A stretch of 64,000 bases of DNA from Bradyrhizobium sp. AUGA SZCCT0158 (GCF_018130065.1 NZ_JAFCME010000005.1:248001-312000), one strand, 5' to 3'. Shown: positions 48,134 to 58,069, counted from the first letter of the stretch. Program-made: numbers and translations. Notes: generated from the sequence alone by a model not told the origin.

Positions 48134-48754
48134 TTTCGGATTTCTCGCGCCACCCAAGCTGTTGTCGCCCGACATGGTAGTCTGCCTTGCGCAGACTACG
48201 TAAACTTGTCTGCGCTTCGGGCGATCCAGTAGTCCGAAAAACCAGCGATATATCTCGCCGCCGCGGCGTACTCGGCCCCCGCTTTCGCGGAGGACGACAG
48301 CAGAAATTGTGGGGCGCTTTGCGCGGATCCGGTGGAATGCTCCGCAATGACGAAGCACCCCCCAAAAGAAAAAGGACCAACTCTCGTTGGCCCAGTGCGG
48401 GAGAAAGCTCCCCTGCGAACAGACCCGATCCCGACGGCCCCGGGGGGCTGGGGGCTGAGGAATCCGGAACCGAAAGGACCGGGTCAACGCAGGATTCACT
48501 TGTCGCAAGCCAGCGGGGCGGGCGATGGGCGGAAGTGGGGCAGCAATATGATTCCTCTAACGTTCCCGTGACTCGGTATTTCCGGTGTTGCCGCACGGCC
48601 CGTCGCGGTTTTCCGCCGCAATTTCAAAGGGCCTTGCGGTGCCCGGCGGTTAGCGCGATCATGTCATTGTCATGATCCGAAAGTGGGGACCGGTTTTTAG
48701 TGGGGACCGGTTTTTTCGGAACAAGATCATGCCGGAGACGACAGGAGGCGCTCG
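48134..48754. other. 621-bp noncoding gap with degraded repeats
   Basis: No gene is supported here. A truncated copy of the CAGTATTCC/TACTGGAT repeat class lies at 48219-48300 (GCGATCCAGTAGTCC to GAGGACGACAG). The middle is GC-rich without clear structure. A further palindromic element with a tandem duplication is at 48670-48733. Confidence 0.6.
48670..48733. repeat. Palindrome with tandem 17-bp duplication
   Basis: TCATGATCCGAAA on the left and TTTCGGAACAAGATCATG on the right are inverted. Between them AGTGGGGACCGGTTTTT occurs twice in direct tandem, at 48682-48698 and 48699-48715. A single-unit form of this element is, from memory, common in bradyrhizobia; the duplication is the odd part. 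Confidence 0.75.
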
Positions 48755-49126
48755 ATGAGTTCGATGTCGGAGGACACTGATCCAAGTGGGAGTCGCGCGG
48801 TGGCGCGTACCGCCACTGCAAGTCCGCTGCCGAATAGCGTTACGTTCAATCGCCTGGAGCTCAATCGCATCCTCAATCTGTACGGCCGCATGGTCGCCGA
48901 TGGCGAGTGGCGCGACTATGCCATCGACTTCCTGAAGGACCGCGCGGTGTTCTCGGTGTTCCGCCGCGCCTCCGAAGTACCGATCTATCGCATCGAGAAG
49001 GATCCGCGGCTGGCGCGCAAGCAGGGCATGTACAGCGTGATCTCGGCGACCGGGCTGATCCTGCGCCGCGGCCATGAGCTTGAGCGCGTGCTACTAGTGA
49101 TCGATCGGAAGCTGGCGGTGGTTTAA
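48755..49126 (+). CDS. DUF2794 domain protein
   Basis: This 123-residue protein matches the alphaproteobacterial DUF2794 pattern: FNRLELNRILNLYGRMVADG, EWRDYAIDFLKDRAVFSVFR and LARKQGMYSVISATGLILRR (each in part). It is nearly restricted to Alphaproteobacteria and has no known biochemical role. No signal peptide or membrane segment. AGGAGG is 6 nt before the ATG. It stands alone. Confidence 0.87.
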   Translation: MSSMSEDTDPSGSRAVARTATASPLPNSVTFNRLELNRILNLYGRMVADGEWRDYAIDFLKDRAVFSVFRRASEVPIYRIEKDPRLARKQGMYSVISATGLILRRGHELERVLLVIDRKLAVV

Positions 49127-49155
49127 TCGGCCGGCCCGTTACCCCATCTACGATT

Positions 49156-49695
49156 CTAGGCCTTCGAATCCGCGGGCACCGTCGCGGCGCCTTCGCCAAG
49201 CGCGCGCTGCATCATCACCGTGTCCAGCCAGCGTCCGAATTTGAGACCGACGCAGGGGTGCGTCCCGATCATCTGGAAGCCGGTCTTGGTGTGGACGCCG
49301 ATCGAGCCGGCGTTGGCGGAATCGCCGATGACGGCGATCATTTGCCGGTAGCCCCGCGCTTCGCATTCGGCGATCAGCCGCTGCAGCAGCAACAGGCCGA
49401 TGCCGCGGCGGTGGGTCGCCGGCTGCAGATAGACCGAGTTCTCCACCGTGAAGCGATAGGCCGGCCGAGGGCGGTAGGGGCCGGCATAGGCATATCCGAT
49501 CACCCGGCCTTCGACCGCGGCGACGAAATACGGAAATCCCCCGTCCATCAGCACACGGAACCGCCTTGTCATCTCGACGAGATCGGGCGGGATCAGCTCG
49601 AATGTCGCGGTGCCGTAGCGCACCGCGTGCTCGTAGATTTCGGTGACAAAGGGAAGGTCGGCCTCGGTGGCGGGCCTGATATCGGGCGTAGACAT
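49156..49695 (-). CDS. GNAT N-acetyltransferase (phosphinothricin-type)
   Basis: This 179-residue acetyltransferase has the acetyl-CoA loop in THRRGIGLLLLQRLI (Q/RxxGxG/A type). Its N-terminal IRPATEADLPFVTEIYEHAV and GTATFELIPP blocks, together with YAGPYRPRPAYRFTVENSVY (in part), are those of phosphinothricin/methionine sulfoximine acetyltransferases. It probably acetylates such amino-acid analogues, but the family is broad. It lies between the convergent DUF2794 gene and a terminator. Confidence 0.88.
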   Translation of the reverse strand: MSTPDIRPATEADLPFVTEIYEHAVRYGTATFELIPPDLVEMTRRFRVLMDGGFPYFVAAVEGRVIGYAYAGPYRPRPAYRFTVENSVYLQPATHRRGIGLLLLQRLIAECEARGYRQMIAVIGDSANAGSIGVHTKTGFQMIGTHPCVGLKFGRWLDTVMMQRALGEGAATVPADSKA

Positions 49696-49728
49696 GGTGA
49701 CAGATTATTTTTGCTGGCCGCAAAAGAA

Positions 49729-49754
49729 AAGCCCCGGCCGCGAGGCCGGGGCTT
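49729..49754 (-). terminator. Intrinsic terminator of the Bax-inhibitor gene
   Basis: AAGCCCCGGCC and GGCCGGGGCTT form an 11-bp stem with a GCGA loop. On the minus strand it is followed by TTTTCTTTTG. It lies 25 nt after the stop of the Bax-inhibitor-like gene. Confidence 0.92.
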
Positions 49755-49778
49755 CAATTCTTTGGCTGGACTGGATCG

Positions 49779-50570
49779 CTAGTCGCGCTGGCCAAGCAGC
49801 TGCAGCAGCAGCGTGAACAGGTTGATGAAGTTCAGGTAGAGCGAAAGTGCGCCGGTAATCGCCGCCTTTTCCGCAATGTCACCGCCCTGCGAGGCATAGC
49901 CGTAGATGTAGTCGTTCTTCAGCCGCTGGGTGTCATAGGCGGTGAGGCCCGCGAACACCAGCACGCCCACCACCGAGATGATGAACTGCAGCATCGAGCT
50001 GCCGAGGAACATGTTGACCAGGCTCGCGATGATGACGCCGATCAGGCCCATGAACAGGAACGACGCCATGCCGCTCATGTCACGTTTGGTGGTGTAGCCG
50101 TAGAGGCTCAGCGCGCCGAACGTTGCCGCCGTGATGAAGAACACCCGCACGATCGAGGTGTGGGTGTACACCAGGAAGATCGACGACAGCGAGATGCCCA
50201 TCAGCGCCGCGAACGCCCAGAACAGCAATTGCGCCGTCGCGGGCCTCAGCCGGTTGATGCCAAACGAAATCGCGAACACCATGACCAACGGCGCGAGGAT
50301 AAACAGCCACTTCAGCGGGCTGACATACATCGCGTAGCCGAACGGCGTCAGGAACTCCCTGCCGAACTTGGCGACGCCGGCCGACTGATCCGGGGTCACC
50401 GCCATCATATAGACGCCGAGCGCCGCCAGACCGGTGATGGCCAGGCCGATCGACATGTAATTGTAGATGCGCAGCATGTATGCGCGCAGACCGGCATCGA
50501 CGGCCGCGGCATCGACGCGTCCGGCGGCCCGGCCGAAAGGAGAAGCGTAGTTACGGTCTAGGTCCGACAT
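49779..50570 (-). CDS. Bax inhibitor-1/YccA family membrane protein
   Basis: This 263-residue protein has seven membrane helices after a polar N-terminus. The motifs of the YccA/YbhL branch are present: the AYMLRIYNYMSIGLAITGLA first helix (in part), SIFLVYTHTSIVRVFFITAA (in part), GLTAYDTQRLKNDY and a final ALSLYLNFINLF. Relatives are pH-sensitive calcium leak channels or FtsH modulators. The ATG at 50570 has GGGAA upstream; the extended frame runs through the leader RNA structure. Confidence 0.93.
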   Translation of the reverse strand: MSDLDRNYASPFGRAAGRVDAAAVDAGLRAYMLRIYNYMSIGLAITGLAALGVYMMAVTPDQSAGVAKFGREFLTPFGYAMYVSPLKWLFILAPLVMVFAISFGINRLRPATAQLLFWAFAALMGISLSSIFLVYTHTSIVRVFFITAATFGALSLYGYTTKRDMSGMASFLFMGLIGVIIASLVNMFLGSSMLQFIISVVGVLVFAGLTAYDTQRLKNDYIYGYASQGGDIAEKAAITGALSLYLNFINLFTLLLQLLGQRD

Positions 50571-50591
50571 GGTCGAATTCCCGTTGGTTGC

Positions 50592-50622
50592 CCGGCGGAT
50601 CGCAAGGGGTTTGCGTCGCCGG
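50592..50622 (-). promoter_or_regulatory. ybhL-leader-like RNA hairpin before the Bax-inhibitor gene
   Basis: Reading the minus strand, CCGGCG (50622-50617) pairs with CGCCGG (50597-50592). Inside it CGCAA (50615-50611) pairs with TTGCG (50605-50601) around an ACCCC loop, with small internal bulges. The structure ends 21 nt before the ATG. A conserved RNA called the ybhL leader has been described upstream of this same gene family in Rhizobiales. Position and shape fit, but the covariance model was not run. Confidence 0.65.
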
Positions 50623-50815
50623 TTAGAATATCTAGCCCAAAGGCCGCGATTTGCTGACATTAATTCGGTGTCATCAAACCGGCCTCTGTCCCAGGCTGGT
50701 ATGTGGGAAACTAACACATCCGCTGCAAGCTTCCACGCGCGGCTGAATGTCGCTCTAGATAGCTATTTTCCAGCAAAAGCAGCGTTAACGCCGCCTTGCC
50801 GCCCGCTACAAATTG

Positions 50816-53389
50816 TCACAAATTTCGCAGCACGCTGGCCGGCTTCTGGTTCAGGGCCAGCAACGTGCCGGCGAGTCCGAGGCCTACCGTGACGATCAGG
50901 GCCGCGGCGACGACGCCGGCGGCGCTGCCGGCCTGCCATATGAAGCTCAGCGTCATCAGCCGCGTCACGATCAGCCAGGCCGCGACCGAGCCTGCGATCA
51001 CGCCGAACACCGCCGTGGCCAGGCCGATCATCAGATATTCCAGCGCGTAGGCGCCGAGCAGCCGCACCCGCGTCGCGCCCAGGGTCTTCAGGATCACAGC
51101 GTCATAGACCCGATGGCGATGGCCGGCGGCGAGTGCGCCGCCCAGCACCAGGATGGCCGAAATCAGTGTCACGGCGCTGGCGCCGCGGATCGCGAGCGTG
51201 AGATTGGTGACGACGGTGCCGATCGTGTCCAGCGCCTCGCGGACCCGTACGCTGGTCACCATCGGGAACGCGTCGGCCACCTGCTTGATGATCCGGGCGT
51301 CGCCGGCCGGATCCGGGTGGGCCTCGGACAGGGTCGCGACATGGGTGTGCGGCGCGCCCTTGAAGGCGTTGGGCGAGAACACCAGCACGAAATTGATGCC
51401 GAGGCCCTGCCAGTCGACGTTGCGCAGATTGGCGATCTTCGCCGGGATGTCGCGGCCCAGCACATTGACGACGATCTCGTCGCCGATCTTGAGCCTCATT
51501 CCGTCGGCGATCTTTTTCTCCATCGAGACCAGTGGTGGCCCGCGATAGTCCGCGCTCCACCAATCGCCCTCGACGACTTTCGAGCCCCTGGGGATGTCGG
51601 CCGTATAGGTCAGGCCGCGGTCGCTCTGCAGCACCCATTCGGTATCCCGCGTTGGTTTGAGCTCGTCGGCCTTGACGCCGCGGGCTGCTACGATGCGTCC
51701 GCGCAGCATCGGCACATCCTCCACGGTCGATTGCGGCGCTGTCTGCTTGAGAAACGCGCCGAAGCGATCGGCTTCCGAGGTCGGGATGTCGATGAAGTAG
51801 AACGAGGGCGCGCGGTCCGGCAACGCCGCCAGGAACTGCCGTCGCAGATTGCCGTCGATCTGGGTGATGGTGACGAGGACGGCGAGGCCAAGGCCCAGCG
51901 ACATCACGACCGACGGCGTCAGCGCGCCGGGCCGGTAGATGTTGGCAATCGCCAGCCGCAGCATGGTGATGTCCGATCGCGGCAGCCGGCGCGCCAGCGC
52001 CATCAGGCCAGCGGCGACGCCGCACAGCAGTGCGAACACCGCAACCGACGACGCGACGAACACCGCTGCGATCCGCTTATCGTAGGCAAGGCCGATGGCG
52101 ACTGCGATCAAAAGCGCAATCACGACGGCCATCAAGGCGAGGTATCGCCAGCGCGGACGGTGCCATTCGCGGGCGACTTCCTCGCGGAACAACGCCGCCA
52201 CCGGCACGTCGTGCACCCGTCCGAGCGGCCACAGCCCGAACGCAAGCGCGGTCAGCAGGCCATAGATGAAGGACAATGCGAGTTCGTCGAGATGCAGCGC
52301 GGGGATCACCGGCAGCGGCAGCAGCTTGCCGAACAGGCCGACGATGACGAACGGCAGCGCGGCGCCTGCGACGAGCCCGATGATCGAGCCGATCCCGGCG
52401 AGCGCGACGACCTGGGTCAGATAGATCGTGAAGACGTCGCGGCCGGTGGCGCCGAGCGCCTTGAACGCGGCGATGACGTCGCGGCGGCGGTCGATATGGC
52501 TCTTGACGGCGTTGGCGACGCCGACGCCGCCGACCAGGAGGGCGGCAAGGCCGACCAGGGTGAGGAACTGGGTGAAACGGCTGATGGTGCGCTCGAGCTG
52601 CGGCGAGGCGTTGGCGCGGCTGCGGATCCACCAGCCGGCCTCCGGCAACGCGGCCCGCACGCTATCGATCAGCTGGGTCGCGGCGCGCTCGTCGGCCGCA
52701 TTGTCGGGCAGTTTCAGCCGATAGATCCAGCGCACCAGGCTGCCGGGCTGCAGCAATCCGGTCGCGCGCAGACTGGTTTCGCTGACCAGGACGCGCGGCC
52801 CGAGCCCGACATTGCCGGCGAGCTTGTCCGGTTCCGCGCCGACCACGCTGCGGATCTGGTAGTTGGCGTTGCCGATGCTGATGCGGTCGCCGAGCTTGAG
52901 ATCGAGCCGCGCCAGCAGCACGGAATCCACCGCCGCGCCGAATACGCCGTCGCGCTCGGCCAGCAAGTCCGCAACCGGCATCTTGGGCTCAAGCGTCAAC
53001 TCCCCGAGCATCGGGTATTTTCCATCCACCGCCTTGAGTTCGACCAGCGCCAGCCTGCCGTCGCCGCTGCGGGCCATGACGCGCAAGGCGGCTGCGACCG
53101 AAACCTCGCCGCGGGCGCGCAGGAAGGCGATTTCCTCTGGCGTGGCTTCGCGCTGGATCAGCGAGAATGCGACGTCGCCGCCGAGCAAGGTGCGGCCCTC
53201 CCGGTTCAGGCCGTCGCTGAGGCTGGCCGCGACCGAGCCGACCCCGGCGATCGCCATCACACCGAGCGCGATGCAGGCGATGAAGACGTAAAACCCGCGC
53301 AGGCCGCCGCGCAGTTCGCGAAACGCGTAACGCAGCGCCAGTGATGATGATGCGCGGCTGCCGCCAGCGGCTTCCGACGCCATGGTCAT
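50816..53389 (-). CDS. ABC transporter permease of the YbbP type
   Basis: This 857-residue protein has ten or so membrane helices in two FtsX-like units (about residues 250-400 and 720-850). A long periplasmic MacB-like domain lies between the first helix and the first unit, and another lies between the units. RYAFRELRGGLRGFYVFIACIALG (in part) opens it. The layout matches E. coli YbbP, whose role is still unclear; lipid or envelope stress functions have been proposed for relatives. Its ATG overlaps the stop of the ATPase gene (ATGA). Confidence 0.9.
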   Translation of the reverse strand: MTMASEAAGGSRASSSLALRYAFRELRGGLRGFYVFIACIALGVMAIAGVGSVAASLSDGLNREGRTLLGGDVAFSLIQREATPEEIAFLRARGEVSVAAALRVMARSGDGRLALVELKAVDGKYPMLGELTLEPKMPVADLLAERDGVFGAAVDSVLLARLDLKLGDRISIGNANYQIRSVVGAEPDKLAGNVGLGPRVLVSETSLRATGLLQPGSLVRWIYRLKLPDNAADERAATQLIDSVRAALPEAGWWIRSRANASPQLERTISRFTQFLTLVGLAALLVGGVGVANAVKSHIDRRRDVIAAFKALGATGRDVFTIYLTQVVALAGIGSIIGLVAGAALPFVIVGLFGKLLPLPVIPALHLDELALSFIYGLLTALAFGLWPLGRVHDVPVAALFREEVAREWHRPRWRYLALMAVVIALLIAVAIGLAYDKRIAAVFVASSVAVFALLCGVAAGLMALARRLPRSDITMLRLAIANIYRPGALTPSVVMSLGLGLAVLVTITQIDGNLRRQFLAALPDRAPSFYFIDIPTSEADRFGAFLKQTAPQSTVEDVPMLRGRIVAARGVKADELKPTRDTEWVLQSDRGLTYTADIPRGSKVVEGDWWSADYRGPPLVSMEKKIADGMRLKIGDEIVVNVLGRDIPAKIANLRNVDWQGLGINFVLVFSPNAFKGAPHTHVATLSEAHPDPAGDARIIKQVADAFPMVTSVRVREALDTIGTVVTNLTLAIRGASAVTLISAILVLGGALAAGHRHRVYDAVILKTLGATRVRLLGAYALEYLMIGLATAVFGVIAGSVAAWLIVTRLMTLSFIWQAGSAAGVVAAALIVTVGLGLAGTLLALNQKPASVLRNL

Positions 53390-54105
53390 GAAGTGGGCTG
53401 TCCGTCGATGCGGCCCGAGCGCAGCCGCACCACGCGGTCGCAGCGTTGCGCCAGCGAGGTGTCGTGCGTCACCAGCACCAGCGTCATGCCGCGCTCGGAA
53501 TGCTTGGTGAAGAGCAGGTCGACGATCTGCTTGCCGGTCGCCTCGTCGAGATTGCCGGTCGGTTCGTCCGCGACGAGGATCGCAGGATCCGGCGCCAGCG
53601 CGCGGGCCAGCGCGACGCGCTGCTGCTCGCCGCCGGAGAGCTGCGTCGGATAGTGATGCAGCCGATCGCCGAGACCGACCGAGGTCAGCTCCTGCTCGGC
53701 TCGTTTGGCCGCATCGGGATTGCCGGCGAGCTCCAGCGGCACCGCGACGTTTTCCAGCGCCGTCATGGTCGGGATCAGATGGAACGACTGGAACACGATG
53801 CCGACCTGGCGGCCGCGGAAGCGGGCGAGGGCGTCCTCGTCGAGGGCATTGAACGGCGTGCCGTTCACCACCACCTCTCCGCTGTCAGGCCGCTCCAACC
53901 CCGCCATCACCATCAGCAAGGTGGATTTCCCCGAACCTGACGGTCCGATCAGGCCGATCGCTTCGCCCGGTGCCACACGAAGGCTGATATCCTTCAGAAT
54001 ATGAACGCGTGCCGCGCCCGTACCGAGCGAGAGATTGACGTTGGAAATGGAAATGGTGTCCGGCTCCAGGCCGGTTAGTGAAGAGGGTTCGATGAGACTG
54101 TCCAT
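53386..54105 (-). CDS. ABC transporter ATP-binding protein of the YbbA type
   Basis: This 239-residue ATPase is of the MacB/LolD type. Walker A is GPSGSGKSTLLMVMAG, the signature LSGGEQQRVALARAL, and Walker B ILVADEPTGNLDE, with RQVGIVFQSFHLIPTMTALENV (in part) between. It forms a complex with the permease below, with which it overlaps by 4 nt. The ATG at 54105 shares the palindrome CCATGG with an ATG of the opposite strand. In E. coli ybbA-ybbP are likewise divergent from tesA. Confidence 0.92.
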   Translation of the reverse strand: MDSLIEPSSLTGLEPDTISISNVNLSLGTGAARVHILKDISLRVAPGEAIGLIGPSGSGKSTLLMVMAGLERPDSGEVVVNGTPFNALDEDALARFRGRQVGIVFQSFHLIPTMTALENVAVPLELAGNPDAAKRAEQELTSVGLGDRLHHYPTQLSGGEQQRVALARALAPDPAILVADEPTGNLDEATGKQIVDLLFTKHSERGMTLVLVTHDTSLAQRCDRVVRLRSGRIDGQPTS

Positions 54106-54154
54106 GGATCGGTCATATGGCAATTCCGCCGCCGGGGTCGAGGGCCGGATAGGC

Positions 54155-54808
54155 ATGTTCGTGCACATACTCGTGTTGATTATGGCCTTGATGACGACAC
54201 AGACGGTTTTTGCGCAGACCCCGGCCACACCTCCGGTCAAGCCGATCAAGATGGTCGTGCTCGGCGACTCCTTAAGTGCCGGCTATGGCCTGGCGGCGAC
54301 CGGGGCGTTCCCCGCCCGCCTGCAAAAGGCGTTGGAAGCCAAGGGGATAAAGGTAGATATGATCAATGCCGGGGTGTCCGGCGACACCACCTCAGGCGGC
54401 CGCGACCGGCTCGACTGGTCGGTCCCGGAGGGAACCGAGGCCGTGATCCTCGAGCTCGGCGCCAATGACGCCTTGCGCGGCACCGATCCTGCCGTCACCC
54501 GCGCCGCGCTCACCGATATCCTGACCCGGCTTAAGGCCCGCAAGATCGCCGTCCTGCTGTGCGGGATGTTGGCGCCGCCGAATTATGGCAGCGAGTATGC
54601 GGCCCGCTTCAACGCGATCTACCCGGAGCTTTCGAAATCCTTCGGCGTGCCGCTCTATCCGTTTTTTCTGGAAGGCGTCGCCGCCGAGGCCAAGCTCAAC
54701 CAGCCGGACGGATTGCATCCGACCGCTGAGGGGGTCGACATGATTGTGAAAAACATTCTGCCCAGTGTCGAGGCATTTCTCGGCGCGTTATCTGCGCAAC
54801 GCAGCTGA
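54155..54808 (+). CDS. tesA: SGNH-type arylesterase/thioesterase (TesA-like)
   Basis: This 217-residue periplasmic esterase has a signal peptide (MFVHILVLIMALMTTQTVFA). The SGNH blocks are GDSLSAGYGL (Ser), the NAGVSGDTTSGG block (Gly), GANDALRG (Asn) and DGLHP (Asp-His). It hydrolyses acyl thioesters or esters. The ATG at 54155 begins the signal directly. Earlier in-frame ATGs at 54104 and 54092 (the latter with GAGGG 4 nt upstream) would overlap the start of the divergent ybbA-type gene, so the start is uncertain. Confidence 0.88.
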   Translation: MFVHILVLIMALMTTQTVFAQTPATPPVKPIKMVVLGDSLSAGYGLAATGAFPARLQKALEAKGIKVDMINAGVSGDTTSGGRDRLDWSVPEGTEAVILELGANDALRGTDPAVTRAALTDILTRLKARKIAVLLCGMLAPPNYGSEYAARFNAIYPELSKSFGVPLYPFFLEGVAAEAKLNQPDGLHPTAEGVDMIVKNILPSVEAFLGALSAQRS

Positions 54809-54954
54809 AAATACAGCAGTGAATAACCCTGCCCGATAGTTTTCCCCGTAGCTTTCCGGTCCAGTGGCGCCGGCTGCTTCGCAGGGTCATATAACTCAGG
54901 TAGAAATTGGTGATCGGTGATTCGTCATCGGGTTTCAGCATCGGGAGTCGAGCG

Positions 54955-55491
54955 ATGCCGCGTTTGTTTGCTGGACTGGAAATTCCGGCCGAGATTGGCC
55001 AGACCCTTTCCAATTTGCGTGGCGGCCTTCCGGGCGCACGCTGGATCGATCCCGAAAATTATCACGTCACCTTGCGTTTCATCGGCGACATCGACGGCAT
55101 GTCGGCGAATGAAATCGCCTCGATGTTGTTTCGGGTCAACCGCAAGCCGTTCGAGGTCAAGGTGCAGGGCCTGCAAAGTTTTGGCGGCCGCAAGCCGCGG
55201 GCGGTGGTCGCCTCCGTCGAACCGAGCCGGCCGCTGATCGAATTGCAGGCCGAACTCGAGCGGATGATGCAACGCATGGGGCTAGATCCCGAGGGACGCA
55301 AATTCACCCCTCATGTGACGCTGGCGCGGCTGCACGACGCCTCGAGCCAGGATGTCGCCGACTATCTGTCGGTGCGCGGCTATTTTCCGAGCCGCACCTT
55401 CATGGCCTCGCGCTTCGTGCTGTTCTCGTCGCGCGCTTCGACCGGCGGCGGCCCCTATGTGGTCGAGGATTCCTACGCACTGAGTGCGTGA
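54955..55491 (+). CDS. thpR: RNA 2',3'-cyclic phosphodiesterase
   Basis: This 178-residue 2H phosphoesterase has the two HxT motifs in ENYHVTLRFIGD and FTPHVTLARLHD, and begins MPRLFAGLEIP as in ThpR/LigT. It opens 2',3'-cyclic phosphate RNA ends. GGGAGTC precedes the ATG at 54955. It is a second 2H protein in this window, and a better match to the thpR type than the one at 37445. The zapE gene follows after 121 nt. Confidence 0.92.
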   Translation: MPRLFAGLEIPAEIGQTLSNLRGGLPGARWIDPENYHVTLRFIGDIDGMSANEIASMLFRVNRKPFEVKVQGLQSFGGRKPRAVVASVEPSRPLIELQAELERMMQRMGLDPEGRKFTPHVTLARLHDASSQDVADYLSVRGYFPSRTFMASRFVLFSSRASTGGGPYVVEDSYALSA

Positions 55492-55612
55492 GGGCGCTTC
55501 TTACCTCGCCCCGCTGCGCCGTAAGAACGGGGCGAGGGAGAAGAAAGCGCATAACCCCCACCACCAATTCACGGCTTGCAATTCTCGCACGCTTGGGGCC
55601 GTAAGGTGGGCC

Positions 55613-56800
55613 ATGCTGTCGACGACCTCACCCACCTCGTTCCGCGCCCATTATCAGGGGCTGGTCACCTCCGGCGCGATCGAGGCCGACCCGGCGCAGG
55701 CCCGCGCCGCCGACGCATTTGCGGCGCTGGAAGACCGGCTGTCCAGCTACAAGCCGCGGCGCAAGCAAAGCCTGCTCGGCCGGCTGTTCGCCGACAAGGA
55801 CGAGCCGCCGCCGCGCGGGCTTTACGTCCATGGGGAGGTCGGTCGCGGCAAGACCATGCTGATGGACCTGTTCTTCCAGCAGAGCGCCATCGAGCACAAG
55901 CGCCGCGCGCATTTCCACGAATTCATGGCCGAGGTGCACGAGCGGATTTACGGCTACCGGCAGGAGATCGCGCGCGGCGAGATCGCCGACGGCGATGTGA
56001 TCGCGCTGACCGCGAACGCGATCTTCGAGGAGGCATGGCTGCTGTGCTTCGACGAATTCCACGTCACCGACATCGCCGACGCCATGATTTTGGGGCGGCT
56101 GTTCTCAAAGCTGTTTGAACTCGGCACCGTCGTGGTGGCGACCTCGAACGTCGCGCCCGAAGATCTCTACAAGGGTGGCCTCAACCGCGCGCTGTTCCTG
56201 CCATTCATTTCGCAGATTGCCGATCGCATGGACGTGCTGCGGCTCGACGCGCGCACCGACTTCCGGCTGGAAAAACTCGCCGGCGTGAAGATGTGGCTGG
56301 TGCCGGCGGATGACGCCGCCGGTGACGCGCTCGACAAGGCCTGGCGCAAGATGACCGGCAACGCGCCCTGCAAGGCGCGCGATATCGCGATCAAGGGCCG
56401 CATCCTGCGCGTGCCCTGTTCGTCGCATGGCGTCGCCCGCTTTTCGTTTGCCGAACTCTGCGAGCAGCCGCTGGCCGCCTCTGATTATCTGCGGCTGGCG
56501 CACGATTATCACACCATCCTCGTCGATCGCATTCCTGTGATGGACTATGCCGAACGCAACGCGGCCAAGCGCTTCATCTCGCTGATCGACACGCTCTATG
56601 ACAATGCCGTGAAGCTGATGGCCTCGGCGGACGCCGATCCGGTGTCGCTGTATCTGGCAACCGACGGCATTGAGGCGAACGAGTTCAAGCGGACCTCGTC
56701 GCGCCTGATCGAAATGAGTTCCGAATCCTATCTGGCGCTCCCGCACGGGCGGAAGGATTCAGCGGCGAGCGGGTCGAGCACGGGGTTGGTGGAAACGTAG
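55613..56800 (+). CDS. zapE: Cell division protein ZapE (AFG1-like ATPase)
   Basis: This 395-residue P-loop ATPase has Walker A in GEVGRGKTMLMDLF and Walker B in LLCFDEFHVTDIADAM, the combination unique to the ZapE/AFG1 family. ATSNVAPEDLYKGGLNR is the sensor block. In bacteria it binds FtsZ at the late divisome. AAGGTGG precedes the ATG at 55613; the upstream part of the frame is intergenic. A palindromic repeat starts 10 nt after the stop. Confidence 0.94.
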   Translation: MLSTTSPTSFRAHYQGLVTSGAIEADPAQARAADAFAALEDRLSSYKPRRKQSLLGRLFADKDEPPPRGLYVHGEVGRGKTMLMDLFFQQSAIEHKRRAHFHEFMAEVHERIYGYRQEIARGEIADGDVIALTANAIFEEAWLLCFDEFHVTDIADAMILGRLFSKLFELGTVVVATSNVAPEDLYKGGLNRALFLPFISQIADRMDVLRLDARTDFRLEKLAGVKMWLVPADDAAGDALDKAWRKMTGNAPCKARDIAIKGRILRVPCSSHGVARFSFAELCEQPLAASDYLRLAHDYHTILVDRIPVMDYAERNAAKRFISLIDTLYDNAVKLMASADADPVSLYLATDGIEANEFKRTSSRLIEMSSESYLALPHGRKDSAASGSSTGLVET

Positions 56801-56810
56801 TCTTTCAGCC

Positions 56811-56914
56811 GTCATTGCGAGCCAACGGGTCGCGCGAATGCGCGCCCGATGACAGGCTCCGCGAAGCAATCCACCCCTCCGCACGGAGATAGATGGATTG
56901 CTTCTCGCAATGAC
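56811..56914. repeat. Palindromic repeat (CGTCATTGCGAGC class), copy 2
   Basis: GTCATTGCGAGCCAACGGGT, then CGCGCGAATGCGCGC and GAAGCAATCCA, is mirrored by ATGGATTGCTTCTCGC and GCAATGACG. It matches 9413-9491 in both arms. It separates zapE from mdh. Confidence 0.82.
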
Positions 56915-56985
56915 GGTTGGGAACGCCGGTGGCATACCTGATCGAAATGAAGGCAAGGCCTACAATTGGGCACGCCGCGACTTGA

Positions 56986-58032
<1,047 letters not shown>

Positions 58033-58041
58033 TTTTATTCA

Positions 58042-58069
58042 GCTTTCGCCCTGGAAACGGGGCGAAAGC
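58042..58069 (+). terminator. Stem-loop after mdh
   Basis: GCTTTCGCCC at 58042-58051 pairs with GGGCGAAAGC at 58060-58069 over 10 bp with an 8-nt loop. Only GTTTC follows, so it may attenuate rather than fully terminate. Confidence 0.6.

Noticed and set aside
48187..48675. A 162-codon plus-strand frame in the gap before the DUF2794 gene
   Set aside because: It runs through degraded palindromic repeats, has no start signals and an unlikely composition.
50813..53344. An 843-codon plus-strand open frame opposite the ABC permease
   Set aside because: It is an antisense shadow of the high-GC permease gene: the opposite strand carries full domain structure, while this frame is His/Arg/Asp-rich without any fold or ribosome-binding site.
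54283..54718. Minus-strand frames opposite the esterase
   Set aside because: The plus-strand SGNH motifs are complete; the opposite frames have none.
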